This document shows, piece after piece, positions 34,801 through 45,513 of a stretch of 64,000 nt of DNA. The stretch's first letter is position 1, and each line of letters starts with the position of its first letter. Origin of the DNA: Ailanthus altissimus (taxonomy: Eukaryota; Streptophyta; Magnoliopsida; Sapindales; Simaroubaceae); assembly GCA_946807835.1 (NCBI GenBank), contig OX327712.1, forward strand, positions 16,262,001-16,326,000, in the 5' to 3' direction. Under the pieces are notes generated by a model. The model searched no databases. It was not told the DNA's origin and worked only from the letters and a program-made list of their open reading frames with translations. The translations under genes were made by a program, and so were the position numbers.

Positions 34801-35062
34801 AAAAAAAAATTTAATATGCACCTTATATTTTTTTATAAATTATTAAATCCTAAAATTATTTTATTATCTAACTCATTTGCACATTTGATTATTATTAATT
34901 ATAAAAATAAAAATAATTTAAGAATAATATTAAACATCCTTCACTTCCTACGATCAAGTTAATATTTTGTGTTACGTCTCTCCTGCAGCTCACATGTTTT
35001 GCAATAAAAATCACGTGGTTCTTTAACAATCATCAAACTGTATTAACAGTATTTACTCTTTA
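34801..35062. other. spacer
   Basis: AT-rich, nothing recognised except the approximate end of the LTR at its left. Confidence 0.4.
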
Positions 35063-35340
35063 GGAAATGTTCTCATATTGAATTGTTTTGATAAAAGAAA
35101 AAAAGAAAGCAAACAGCAAAAGCTTCAAATTAGGCGGCTTGTGTTTCCATTGATTTCTCAAGAGGCCTTGGGAGATGAAGTTAGAATGATGCGTTACTTA
35201 CATTGCATGGTGACATATCAGTTTATTTTATACTCGTAATTAACAGAGTCATCGGATGCATTAAGCAGCTTTGATTGACTGGAAATACTGCATTCCACAA
35301 TTTCCTCCTGCTTTATCTGTGTCTCTGTCCGTGTCAGGCT
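35063..35340 (+). pseudogene. relic of a third MATE copy (leader-intron sequence only)
   Basis: TATTGAATTGTTTTGATAA (35073) and the following ~270 bp align with leader-intron sequence upstream of MATE gene 1 (21166-21440) and MATE gene 2 (50600-50880). Shared words are TAGGCGGCTTGTGTTT, CGGATGCATTAAGCAG and TTGATTGACTG. No MATE exon follows; homology stops near 35345. The best reading is a third tandem duplicate that lost its coding part. Confidence 0.75.
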
Positions 35341-36420
35341 TCAGCTATTTCGTAAGAAAGTTACAAATAAAAAACGGCGAAGTGATTGATTAAGAAATGG
35401 CTGGCTATATTAGGATACGTAAATTTGGGAAACTGGTATTCATTGGAGGATTGACGTTTAAAAATACAAGTAATTAATTATTGAAGACGACTAATAGGTT
35501 TAGGCCTCTAAATTTGAACTCAAGAAAAATCATATTTAAGTGAATGACAGAGCACGTGGGTTAATTTTATTATGAGAAAATGTATTCATGCTCCCGAGTC
35601 GGTCTAGCCATTTATTATTGAAAATTTTTCACTAATAACTCAATTTAAAAATCATAATTTTTTTTTTATAATTAACAACTATTTAACCAATTGATATTAA
35701 TAAAAAAAATATAAATAGGCGAAATTATTCTTTAATCATATAATTTAAAAACTTATTATTTAAATCACAAATTCAACAACAAACTGCTGTCATTGTTTAA
35801 ATAAAAAGTAATTTTATAAATTAATTTATCAAAAAACGTATGATTTGTATGATTATTTTTTATATTTATTTTTAATTTATATTTATAATGTATTTTAAAT
35901 TTTTTGTATTTAATTAGTAAAAATATAAATATGAATATATATTGATAATTTATTGTGATAAAATATTAATAAAATATATATAAATGAAAAAATATGATGA
36001 ATCATGAAGAAGAATGAAATTGAGAATAAGAAGAAGATAAAATTTAAAATTTTTCACGCCTCACGTACGAGACATGAGGAGGGGCCGCACACCCTTCTTG
36101 GTGTTCTACAGCTTGTTGTGCACTCTAGTCATAAGGTGCAAGAAGGGGCACACAACCCCTTCGCGCTCTTCACATGTAAGGTGCGACCCCTTTTTATTGC
36201 GCGAGATGAGTATTTTGATAGTTTTCTTGCGCAGGCCTTGCTTAATTTTCAAACTTAATTTTTTTATTTAATTAAATATTATTTTAATATTTTTTCTTTT
36301 ATTACAAATGTTATGGAGTATAAGTCAATTGTTGTACTATTCAAAAGAAGGTGAGAGAGTACAACGATTATTGTATATCATTGTCATTATACTATTTATT
36401 AAATATTTATTACAAAATAT
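35341..36420. other. intergenic DNA with a GC-richer island
   Basis: Mostly AT-rich. At 36056-36240 a GC-richer patch repeats words such as GGGGCCGCACACCC, GGGGCACACAACCCC and TGCGACCCC. An open frame of 84 codons runs through it but has no family resemblance. It looks like part of an LTR, without identifiable ends. Confidence 0.4.
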
Positions 36421-36878
36421 ATTTTTTAGATTATTATTATTATTAGTAGTAGTAGTAGTATTTTAAATTTTATAACTTATGTAAATTAACTTTAGTCCTA
36501 TTTTATTTTTTAATTATTATTATTATAATACTAATTATTATTATTTTAAATAATATTAATATGGTTATTGTTATCATTAATATTATAATTATAAACAAAG
36601 AAAATAATAATTATCTTTTTTAAATTTTTATTATTAAATATTGTATTATTAGTATTTTTTCTCATTATTAATATTTTTCATTAATATTAATATTATTTTA
36701 TGAATTTAAATAGTTATTATTATTATTATATTCTTATATTATTTATCATAATAATTATAAATTTAATTACTATTATATATTGTTCTCCATTATTATTATT
36801 ATTTGCATTTTTTCAATTATTATTATTATTATTGTCATTATTTAATTTATTCATTATAATTATTATTTTAAATTTATC

Positions 36879-36910
<32 letters not shown>

Positions 36911-37145
36911 CTGAATTCAAATAGTTATTATTATTATTATAATATAATTATAAATTTAATTACTATCATATATTTTTCTCCTTTATTACTATTATTTGAA
37001 ATTTTATTTTAATTAATAATAATAATATTATTATTATTGTCATTATTTAATTTACTCATTATATCATTATAATTATTATACAAATTTTAATTATCATTTT
37101 TATTAATATTATTATTACTATTTTTCTAAATTTAAATTATTATCA
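36421..37145. repeat. (TTA)n/(TAA)n-rich low-complexity region
   Basis: About 700 bp made largely of imperfect TTA/ATT triplets, with an AGT run at 36441-36460. The Ile/Leu-rich open frame at 36700-36924 is a by-product. Confidence 0.9.
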
Positions 37146-38861
37146 TATTTAAATTATTTGCTAAATTATTATAAGGCTTAGGATGAGAAATCTCAAGAGA
37201 TCTAATGGTGAGCCTTCACTTCAGTATGAGTCTAGTTCTTATCCCATGCTAACACGAGGATTGGGCCTATTTAGAGTTGTTGTGGTAATCCAACACTAAA
37301 TCAATTAAGTTCAATAAGACAATACTTGCAACTCACTAAGCTCCTTTAATTGTCAATTAACAAAGCTAAACACTTTAAAAGTATTTAATATGAAGATACT
37401 TAGTATTTCAAATCTCAGAGGGATGTAATGACCTAAATACCCTCGTCTGAATAATTTATCTAAAATATCCTTTATGAAAGGGATGAATCTCCAATGGAAT
37501 GCCACCACGTGTTGCCTCTAAGGGGTACTCTCCAGTCCAACTCCCTCCACACTTAAAAACTTAGTTTCATTTTTGAACGAGAGTACAATTGAATTCAAAT
37601 GCAACACAACCACTCTAATTAAAAATTCTCTTTATCTTCTCTCTATTTTTTCTTTAGGGGCAAAAATCCTAAGAAAGCTTTACCATTAAACTCATGTCTC
37701 ACTTAAACGTTGGTGGCCTATTGTTGGCTACTCCATTGACGCTTGCTTTTGATATCATATTTCTTGTAATTTTTAAATCCCTTAAAGTAATCCAACTTTC
37801 AATTGGTCCTTCTTCAATTCTAACATTATCAAATTTGAGGTCCAAAACTTAGTTCGTGACAACAACAAACTCAATTAATTAAAATTTTTCTCACTTAACA
37901 ATTCTCTACTTATTTAGGACCGATGTAAATCAAAATTGGCCAGAAATAATATTCTTACATAATTTGGATATTACAAGAATATATATTTTAAGTCTTTTAT
38001 GAAACTCTAGTTGATTTTATTATGCAAAAACTAAAGTATAATGGTTAATATTTGAAAATTCAATTATCTTTTTAATGGTAGGGCAATTGTAATTGTTTAA
38101 GAAAAAATTAGACAAATAATATGATACAGCTACAGCGATTATAGTAAGTGCATAATAGATCAAATAACGCAACTAAAAGAGTATTTTAGAAAATGGGTTT
38201 GTCAATTTGCCCGCAAGTATCACTGTTGTAATACCCAAGTAGAGTTAAAGTAAATGAACTGTCAACCTTTTCTTCATTTAAATATACATTTGTTGCACTT
38301 AGCGTTTACTATAGTTGTAAGTTTTGCGTATTTTATTTTGGGCTTAAATTAAGAGTTTAAATTTTGGTGAGGTTAGGATAGAGTAATTATTCTTCTTATT
38401 TTATAGAGATTTTACAGTTTAAATAGAATATGCTTAAAGTTATAAATATGAGTGAGGTATATGTAAAGTTGTAAGTGTTAATTTCAATAATTTTAATTGT
38501 ATAATCTAATAAAATATTAATTATATAATCAAATATAATAATAATAATAAAGTGTGAAAAAAGAAATGCCAACATCCAGTACTTCGTATAAAAAAATTTA
38601 ATTTTAAAAAACATACATGTGTTCTACCAGCGTTTACTAATAAAAAAAAAAAATTATAAATGGTAATTCATAAATATAAGTCTTTAAAGATCCTCATTTT
38701 TTTTTCTTCTTCCTCTAATTTTTTTTCTAAAAAAAAGTGAAGAAATGGTCGCCGTGCAATGCCTCTGTTATTGCCTCTACTTTGATGATTAATTTGAGAA
38801 TTATTGTTTAAAAGAAATTGGAAGAAGTAAAGGTGTTAAGAAAGAACAATAATTTTTAAAT
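37146..38861. other. intergenic DNA, nothing recognised
   Basis: Bases 37170-37880 have near-normal composition and may be part of an unrecognised repeat. The remainder is AT-rich. No coding frame of interest on either strand. Confidence 0.4.
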
Positions 38862-39115
38862 AGGTCATCAATAACTTTACACTACGAAAATGAAGAAATA
38901 ATTCACAAATGGGAATAATAATTCCCTCCGCCATGCCAATTCTCAAATGGGAATCTCAAAAAGGTCATCAGTAACTCTACACCACAAAAATGAAGAAATA
39001 ATTCCCAAATGGGAATAATAATTCCCTCTGCCACGCCATTTCTCAAATGAAAACAATAATTCCCATTGCATGTGTAATTCCCAAATGGGAATAATAATTC
39101 CCACCACCATGCCAT
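38862..39115. repeat. 100-bp tandem repeats with ATTCCCAAATGGGAAT palindromes
   Basis: AGGTCATCA starts at 38862 and 38962 (period 100), and the block ATTC(C/A)CAAATGGGAATAATA recurs at about 38901, 39001 and 39078, each followed by ATTCCC. ATTCCCAAATGGGAAT is a perfect 16-bp palindrome that can form a hairpin. The minus-strand open frame across it is a shadow of the repeat. Confidence 0.85.
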
Positions 39116-40879
39116 TTCTCTTCTCTTTTTTTTTTTATAAAAAAAATAAAAAAATAATCATAGCAATTATTTCAATTGTTTCAATTTTTTTAAAATTAAA
39201 TTTAGAATTTCATAATCAACAAGATTGAAGAAGAAAGAAAAGGCATTTTCAGTTTTTTTGTAATTAAATAATGATAAAATAAACTTTTTAAACTCATGAA
39301 TTATTTCATTAAATGCACATGTAATGATACAGGAGCAAAATTGTAACTTTGGGCTATTCAAAAAAGAATTTTGTCAAAAAAATAGAAAATATTAATAAAT
39401 GAGAGTCTTTCAAATTATTTTGAAATTAGAGGAATGTTTAAGGTATTTAAATCAAATTATAAAGATCCGGGGTTCCTTTTTCCTGTAGATAAGATAACCT
39501 GGGAAGTTAAGGGTGTCATATGTGTGGACATGCATTGATAATTATGTAGTTAACAGTAATGAAGTATGCTGACAAATGGATGAGATATAGGAAAAGTCTT
39601 CTATATTAATTATATATAAAATAAAATATTGTAGTAAATTAATGATATATAAATTAGGAGAAAATATTCTTAATATTTTTTATGATTAAAAAAAATCTAA
39701 CAGAAAGGTTTTAGAAGTTATTTATTTCATAATAATAATTTTGCATGCATAATAATATAGGATTACTATTACTATTATTATTATTAGAAAAGAATGAGAT
39801 GAGACGTAAAATAAAATTTAATTTAAGTTAAAATTAAATTAAATAGAATTAATTAATTTATAACAGGATAATTTTAAATTTATTATTATTTTATTTATTA
39901 ATTTATAACATACACGAATAAAAATATTTAGATAATATAATTTTATAAAACAAATTAATAAAAAAAACTCTAAAAATTATTTTTTAGTCATTTAAAGCCT
40001 TTATAACTATTTGATTAAATATTCACTTGATTCAATATGTTAGTGAATATTTATTGTATTGATTTTATAATAAAATTGACTGCAAAATTTGAAAAAATTT
40101 AGTCCTATGAGTTGAATTATTTTTTCTATGAGAGCAGTGAATGAGTTGAATTATTTTTTTTACGAGAACAGTGAACTAATTCTCTCTAAGTTGGGGCTTA
40201 GATGATCTTTGACACGTATTGATCTTTAAGACTATCCTTATAACCATAAAACACAGTCAAGCCATGCTAAAAGTTATTTCAATGACAACTTTTTAATGTT
40301 AAAATTAATAACAAAGTTTTTAGAGAAACGAGCTTGGTGAGCAGAAAACAATAAAAAAAATATAAAGAAAGCTATTTGTTTGTAGAAGTAAGGTTTTTAG
40401 TCTCAGAAGTCGATCCCTTGTGCAGTAATTTAGCAATCTTTTTTATCGGATTTTGTGTATTAGGTTATTAAGTCCTAATAAAATTAGGTCATATCTTTAA
40501 TTTTTTTTTTTTTATTTAGAGCCATTTCAAAATGGTAGGAATAAGATTTATTCAAAAATTTAAGGTTGCTCTAAGATTTTTAGAGATAAAGATATTATAG
40601 ATTTAGGGTGACACGTATAAAGGTGAGAAAAATTTGGCTCGATTTAGTTTGGTTCGGTTCAAAATCGAACTGATCGATTTTATATAAATGAAACTAATCA
40701 CTTTAAGCATAAGAATCAGAGTTGAAACGATGCCCACCCACAGACACACCCATCTCTAACCTAGTCCTAAAAAATTGAATGATTAGCTCGACCTGGATAG
40801 GCAATTATTTGGTGTTACTGAGGATAATTTGATGTTGTGGATGTCCTGGAGCTGATGACATCTTTGGGTAGGCATTGAG
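39116..40879. other. intergenic DNA with a short TTGGTTCGGTTC element
   Basis: AT-rich. At 40640-40680 the words TTGGTTCGGTTC and AAAATCGAACTGATCG recall the 'TTCGGTTCGG' repeat family also seen at 43505-44085. Nothing else recognised. Confidence 0.4.
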
Positions 40880-43058
40880 TGTTGGTAGATCTAAGACACG
40901 TGTGAGTGTATCTATGTGCAGTTGTGTCTATTGCCTAACGCAGCGGAAGCGTATAAATTTTGTAATAAACACAATAAATAAATATATTAATCATATTAAT
41001 ATATTAGAAAGATTAGATAACTCACCTCAATATATAATGTTATACACGTAATTTTTTAGAGTTCGTATAGAGACTAACTCGTGTGCAGTTCTAGTCACCA
41101 ACACGGTGAGCTTGGTGAACTAGAACAGTAGCCCGATATTCAGCCCCGGATTAATTCTTAATCCTCAAAATAGTCAGTGTGTGATTTTATATTATTTTCT
41201 CTAAAAGGATAAGAAATGGAGAATTTAAAGCAATTCACAATTACTTCAATTGGAAGCATAGAGAAAATGAAACAATTTCATTTTCCCTCATTTTCTTTTT
41301 TCTCTCTTTCTCTTTTTCTTCTTCTCTTTCTCCATTTCTCATTTCCTCTTTCTCGGGCAATTTTACGCCCCCCCGCCCCCCCTCCTTACACACCACACAC
41401 ACACACACAAGCACTCATTCTCTATTTCTTTCTTTCTTTATATATATATATATATAAATATAAATATATATAAATATATATATAAATATAAATATATATA
41501 AATATAAATATATATAAATATATATATATAAATATAAATATATATAAATATATATATATTTATATATATAAAATATAAAATAATAATAATAATAATAATA
41601 ATAGAAATATTAAATTATTAAATTATTTAACAATTAAATAATCAAAATGAGAAATGACCATTTTGCTTCTCATGAATAGTTATCAAGTTCACTTCCTAGT
41701 AGGTTCTATTAAATTTCACACTTAGGTAAACTCAACTGAGGGTTCACAATACGTTACATGTCATTATATAATTAGTAAATAATAATTATTGACTAATTAT
41801 TATATTTAACACTTAAATACATATACACACGCATTTTTGTGGTAGTATTGAATATTACTGGATTAAACAATTTAATTCGGCATGCTGCCCCAATGCATAA
41901 CGAGTACACTTCATATCGCAGGACTCTCTAGATCCTATGTCTGATTTGTCAAATGAAACTATTTTATAAGTCTGTGAGCCCACGCATATGTCACGGATAT
42001 ACAAATTAATGTGTTGAACCATGCAAGCTGAGGTTACAACGCATACGTATAGTCATTCCGTCATGATATCCTGGATGTGCGGGGATATAGATCATCACCA
42101 TCAAATTCCCTTGTGTTCATCCATGTCTTATCTCCATACTTGTATTTCACTGCACAATATGCATAAACTCCTTTGCTATATTGTTCTACCCTGACGGAAC
42201 TCCTTCCCTGGATGGTTGCTTGTGGCCACAAGACTTTCTGATATATAGTCTCGAAGCATCTGGATATCTAACTCCATATGGGAGCTGACGAATGCTATAT
42301 ATGTATGCACCAGACTCCATAATCATCGGACCATACCCAGCGACACCCAGTGGTCACACCATGAAAGGTCTGTAACATGCGTAGAATCAAAGTATGGTAG
42401 ATCACTTACAAGTCCACCATGGCACTCAGGTCAAAGGATGACGTATATTACTCAACTTGAGAGGACCCTCCGTTGACGGCTTATATTGGGTGTTTATCGG
42501 AGACCCTCGTGAGTCTGTTTCATATCCAGTCCTTATTGGATACCCATATGTCAATATGAGCTCCAAGCTCACGGTCGACGAGGAGCGACCATCTATACCC
42601 TATAGGTATAACATATGCTGATCTATATATAAAAGTATTCACCGACAAACCCGCATCCGGAGAAATAAACCAGGGACAAATATTCGAGAACATACTTGTG
42701 CAACTTGTATTTTCTGGCACCCGATTGCAACTCTTGCAACTATGCAGTTACTATTATATTCTCAGGTCTATGTTTTATTACAGACAAGGCTCCAACTCTT
42801 GGATCTGCTGAGTATTATAACCAGCTAACACTTACCTGTGCTAACATTTAGCATTTATATCTCTCAGCGTGGCTGACTGTGAGCTCTTATCTAAACTCAT
42901 TTAGATCTGATCCAAACTCCTTCAAATTTATAATGTTTGTAACGTTATATGTATAATACCATATATATAGATATTAGCAATTTAATGAAAATGTACACTT
43001 GTATTAATTTACAAGTATATATACATTTAAATATGACACATAAGTACTGACCTTAACA
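40880..43058. mobile_element. 2.2-kb LTR-like element, copy 2
   Basis: It starts TGTTGGTAGATC after TTGAG (40875-40879) and ends CCTTAACA before CTGAG (43059-43063), a 5-bp target duplication with one C/T change. It is homologous to copies 1 and 3 over long blocks (for example CATCGGACCATACCCAGCGA at about 42323 and the AACGAGTACAC block at about 41898). The word GCAGCGGAAGC near the left end is shared with copy 1. It has no proteins and is a solo LTR by structure. It has gained an AT-rich microsatellite at 41441-41602. Confidence 0.8.
41441..41602. repeat. TATATAAATATAAA-type microsatellite and (AAT)n
   Basis: A compound run of TA, TATAAA and AAT units inside LTR-like copy 2; copies 1 and 3 lack it. 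A CT-rich stretch and CACACACA run lie just to its left (41280-41410). Confidence 0.9.
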
Positions 43059-43504
43059 CTGAGAACATCTCCCCTCTAATACTTATACTATGCATTCTTT
43101 GATCATTATGGGCTTGGGCCTCTGGTGCCTTAGTGTAGACGCCACATGTTTTGAGCCTCAAGCGAGATACTTTCCAAGAGTCTATAAGCCTGAGGTCCAT
43201 TTGATTGCTTGGGCTTTTTTTTAGGCCTAGAATAAGCATATTAAAGAAAATAAATAATATTATAATTTGTTAAATATGATATTAATTGAATTGATTTACT
43301 TTTTTTAAATATATTTTTAATATAAATTAATATTTATATAAATAAATGAAAAAAAAGGGGACGGAATTTTCCATCTTTGCCCTATAGGGTGGATGAAAGT
43401 TAAAATAAGAAATGGGGCAAACTAGAGAAAAATACCTCCACCACACCAAATTTGCATAGGAGGTTAGTGAGGTTTTAAAAAACAAAGAAGTAAATAGGAG
43501 TGAA
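43059..43504. other. spacer
   Basis: Mixed composition; nothing recognised. Confidence 0.35.
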
Positions 43505-44085
43505 CATTTTTTAGTTTCGATTATGTTCGGGTTAGAATTAAATTAAATTGGATTGATCAGTTTTAATTTTTTGGAATCGATTGGTTTAAACATAATGAAT
43601 TAAATCGAATTGAACTAGACTAATTCAAATTTTGATTTGTTTGAAATTTTTAATGTCTTTGTTTTTCGATTTGAACCAAACTAAAATCATACTAGAATTG
43701 AATCGATTAATTTTAAATAAATAAAATCAAATTAAAACCAAACTCTAAACTAATTTGGACTGGTTCAGTTTTTAATTTGTTCAAAATTTTTAATATATAT
43801 TTTTAATTTAAATTGAACTAAAATCAAATTAGAACTGAACTAACTAATTCTAAATAAATACAATTAAACTTAAACCGAACTCTAAATTAAACTAAACTGA
43901 TTCGCTTTAGTTTAGTTTTTAATTTGTTAAAAAATTTTAATGTTATTTTTTTAATTTAAAATAAATTAAAATTAAACCTATTAATTATAAATAAATAAAA
44001 TTAAACTCAAACTAAACTCTAAATCAAACAAAATTTTTTTAAATTTGATTCAGTTTTCGATTCAACGAACTGATGCCATCACGCA
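43505..44085. repeat. 137-bp tandem repeats in a 'TTCGGTTYRGTTT' repeat element
   Basis: The word AAATAAATA followed by AA(A/C)(A/T)-rich text recurs at 43715, 43852 and 43989, a period of exactly 137 bp, with CCAAACTCTAAA/CCGAACTCTAAA and AGTTTTTAATTTGTT in each unit. A fourth, more diverged unit precedes them. The flanks carry GAATCGATTGG and TTCGATTCAACGAAC. Non-coding. Confidence 0.85.
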
Positions 44086-44559
44086 TAAACAAATGCATCT
44101 AGTCCTAAATCCTAATCCTAAAGCAGTATCATAAACGACAAAACCCTTTCTTGTATCTATTGAATAAAACTTTATTACAAAGATGAAAAGTTACGACAAA
44201 GGACCAAAACATTATAATAAGTTTTTTTTTTCATTTGATTAAAGACTAATTAAACAGAATATTGGTGTTTATTTTTGGTTCTCATGGTCAACTACAGTCC
44301 TGCGAATAAAAACCAATAATTCAACATCTACCACTTTGTTAGTCAGCAGCGACTGCTTTCTGATACAGGAGTTTAGCCGTCAGCAATAATGACTTTGTCA
44401 CCGAGGAGTGCTTGGTTAATCCTCACTCATTTATTTAAAACCAGCTCAATTGTGACAGGCATTAATACTTGTTCAAAATTATAATAATAACGTAGAAACA
44501 TAATACATTTCTTTTATAAGGACAAAAGTAATAATGTAGAGCTGGTCAAACTTGTAAAG
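44086..44559. other. upstream region of MATE gene 2
   Basis: Homology with gene 1 begins near 44535 (GAGCTGGTCAAAC). A TATA-like TTTTATAAGG lies at about 44513. No coding signal. Confidence 0.4.
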
Positions 44560-44706
44560 TTGTCTATTAAAGCTGCACTGATTTTTCCTTCAATAAAAAA
44601 ATAAAGCTGAACTGATTTCTGTCTTTTACTTTTATTATTAAGAGTAACAAAAAGAAAATTGATTTTTTTTTCTGGGTTTGTTTCTGCTGCATGTATCTCT
44701 TCTCAT
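44560..44706 (+). other. probable 5' UTR exon 1 of MATE gene 2
   Basis: Aligns with 20130-20271, sharing TTAAAGCTGCACTG, AAAGCTGAACTG and TTTCTGGGTTTGTTTCTGCT, and ends at the same donor GTGAGTCTTC (44707). Non-coding leader exon by inference. Confidence 0.55.
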
Positions 44707-45040
44707 GTGAGTCTTCTTCTTTCTCTTACTGTGTACCAACCTTTTGTGTTTCTTCTCGTTATTGTATTTCACCCAGTTGAGATGTTTGGTTGATTAGAAA
44801 TGTTCAGAACCCTTCTCTTCTTTTATTCCTATTTGTACCCGAGGGAGTTCTTGACTGAGGCTGCATAATGGACGGAAATATTTTCTTTGTTGTGTCGGTT
44901 CTTGTTATTGCAATTCAGAGGAAGAGGCTTTGGCTGCTTTGTTTTATAAGCTAATAATTCCACAGAAGTTTGTATGAAATATGCTTTGTATACTTGGCAA
45001 CTACTCAATTTTTTTATACTAAAATATGTTATATGTTACG

Positions 45041-45435
45041 TGTTAGAAAATTGAAGGGTGATGTAAGGTCACAATTAAAGTGAAATTAAGAAGAATAATA
45101 AAAATAAAATATAAGACAAACACAAAAAATTTACGTGGTTCGACTTTTAGTTTACATCTACAGACGAAGATAGAAGAATCTTTTACTATTAAAATGGAGA
45201 ATACAAATATTGTAATATTTTAGCCTTACAACCCAAAACCCCAATACACCCAATTCTCTTAAATTTCTAAAATCTCTCAAAAAATTGTCTATATAACAAA
45301 ATTGCTAAACTCTCCCTATAATAGGGAGAGTTGAGCAAGTGGACAGCCTTAATAAGGCTGTCCACAATTGCAAATTTGTTGTTACAAATGCAAAGTTGCA
45401 AATTTGCAGTTGGCACACTGTGCCAGCTGCTGACA
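45041..45435 (-). mobile_element. 3' LTR of copia element 1 (left copy)
   Basis: 395 bp from TGTTAGAAAATTG to GCTGCTGACA, with TGTTAG...CTGACA inverted ends. It contains TTTACGTGGTTCGACTTTTA. It aligns along its length with 49610-50015. The preceding host bases are TTACG; a matching target duplicate on the right was not found. Confidence 0.88.
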
Positions 45436-45451
45436 ATTCTCCCACTTGAAG
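45436..45451 (-). promoter_or_regulatory. polypurine tract of copia element 1
   Basis: On the minus strand CTTCAAGTGGGAGAAT directly precedes the 3' LTR, as expected for the plus-strand priming site. Confidence 0.75.
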
Positions 45452-45513
45452 ATTTGATTGAAAATTAATCAAGTCTCTACACCATTCTTTTTTTTTCGCT
45501 AAAGCCATGTTGC

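Noticed and set aside
36700..36924. Ile/Leu-rich open frame that looks like a membrane peptide
   Set aside because: Produced by TTA/ATT triplet repeats; no start context or homologue.
38862..39115. CRISPR-like look of regularly spaced palindromic repeats
   Set aside because: Only two to three 100-bp units whose spacers are themselves related, in a plant nuclear context; an ordinary tandem repeat.
41216..41473. 85-codon open frame with a hydrophobic middle, resembling a signal peptide
   Set aside because: It lies in a CT-rich and microsatellite part of LTR-like copy 2 and is absent from the other copies.
45036..45040. TTACG as target duplication of copia element 1
   Set aside because: No matching copy could be found at the right end near 50015, where the border is blurred.
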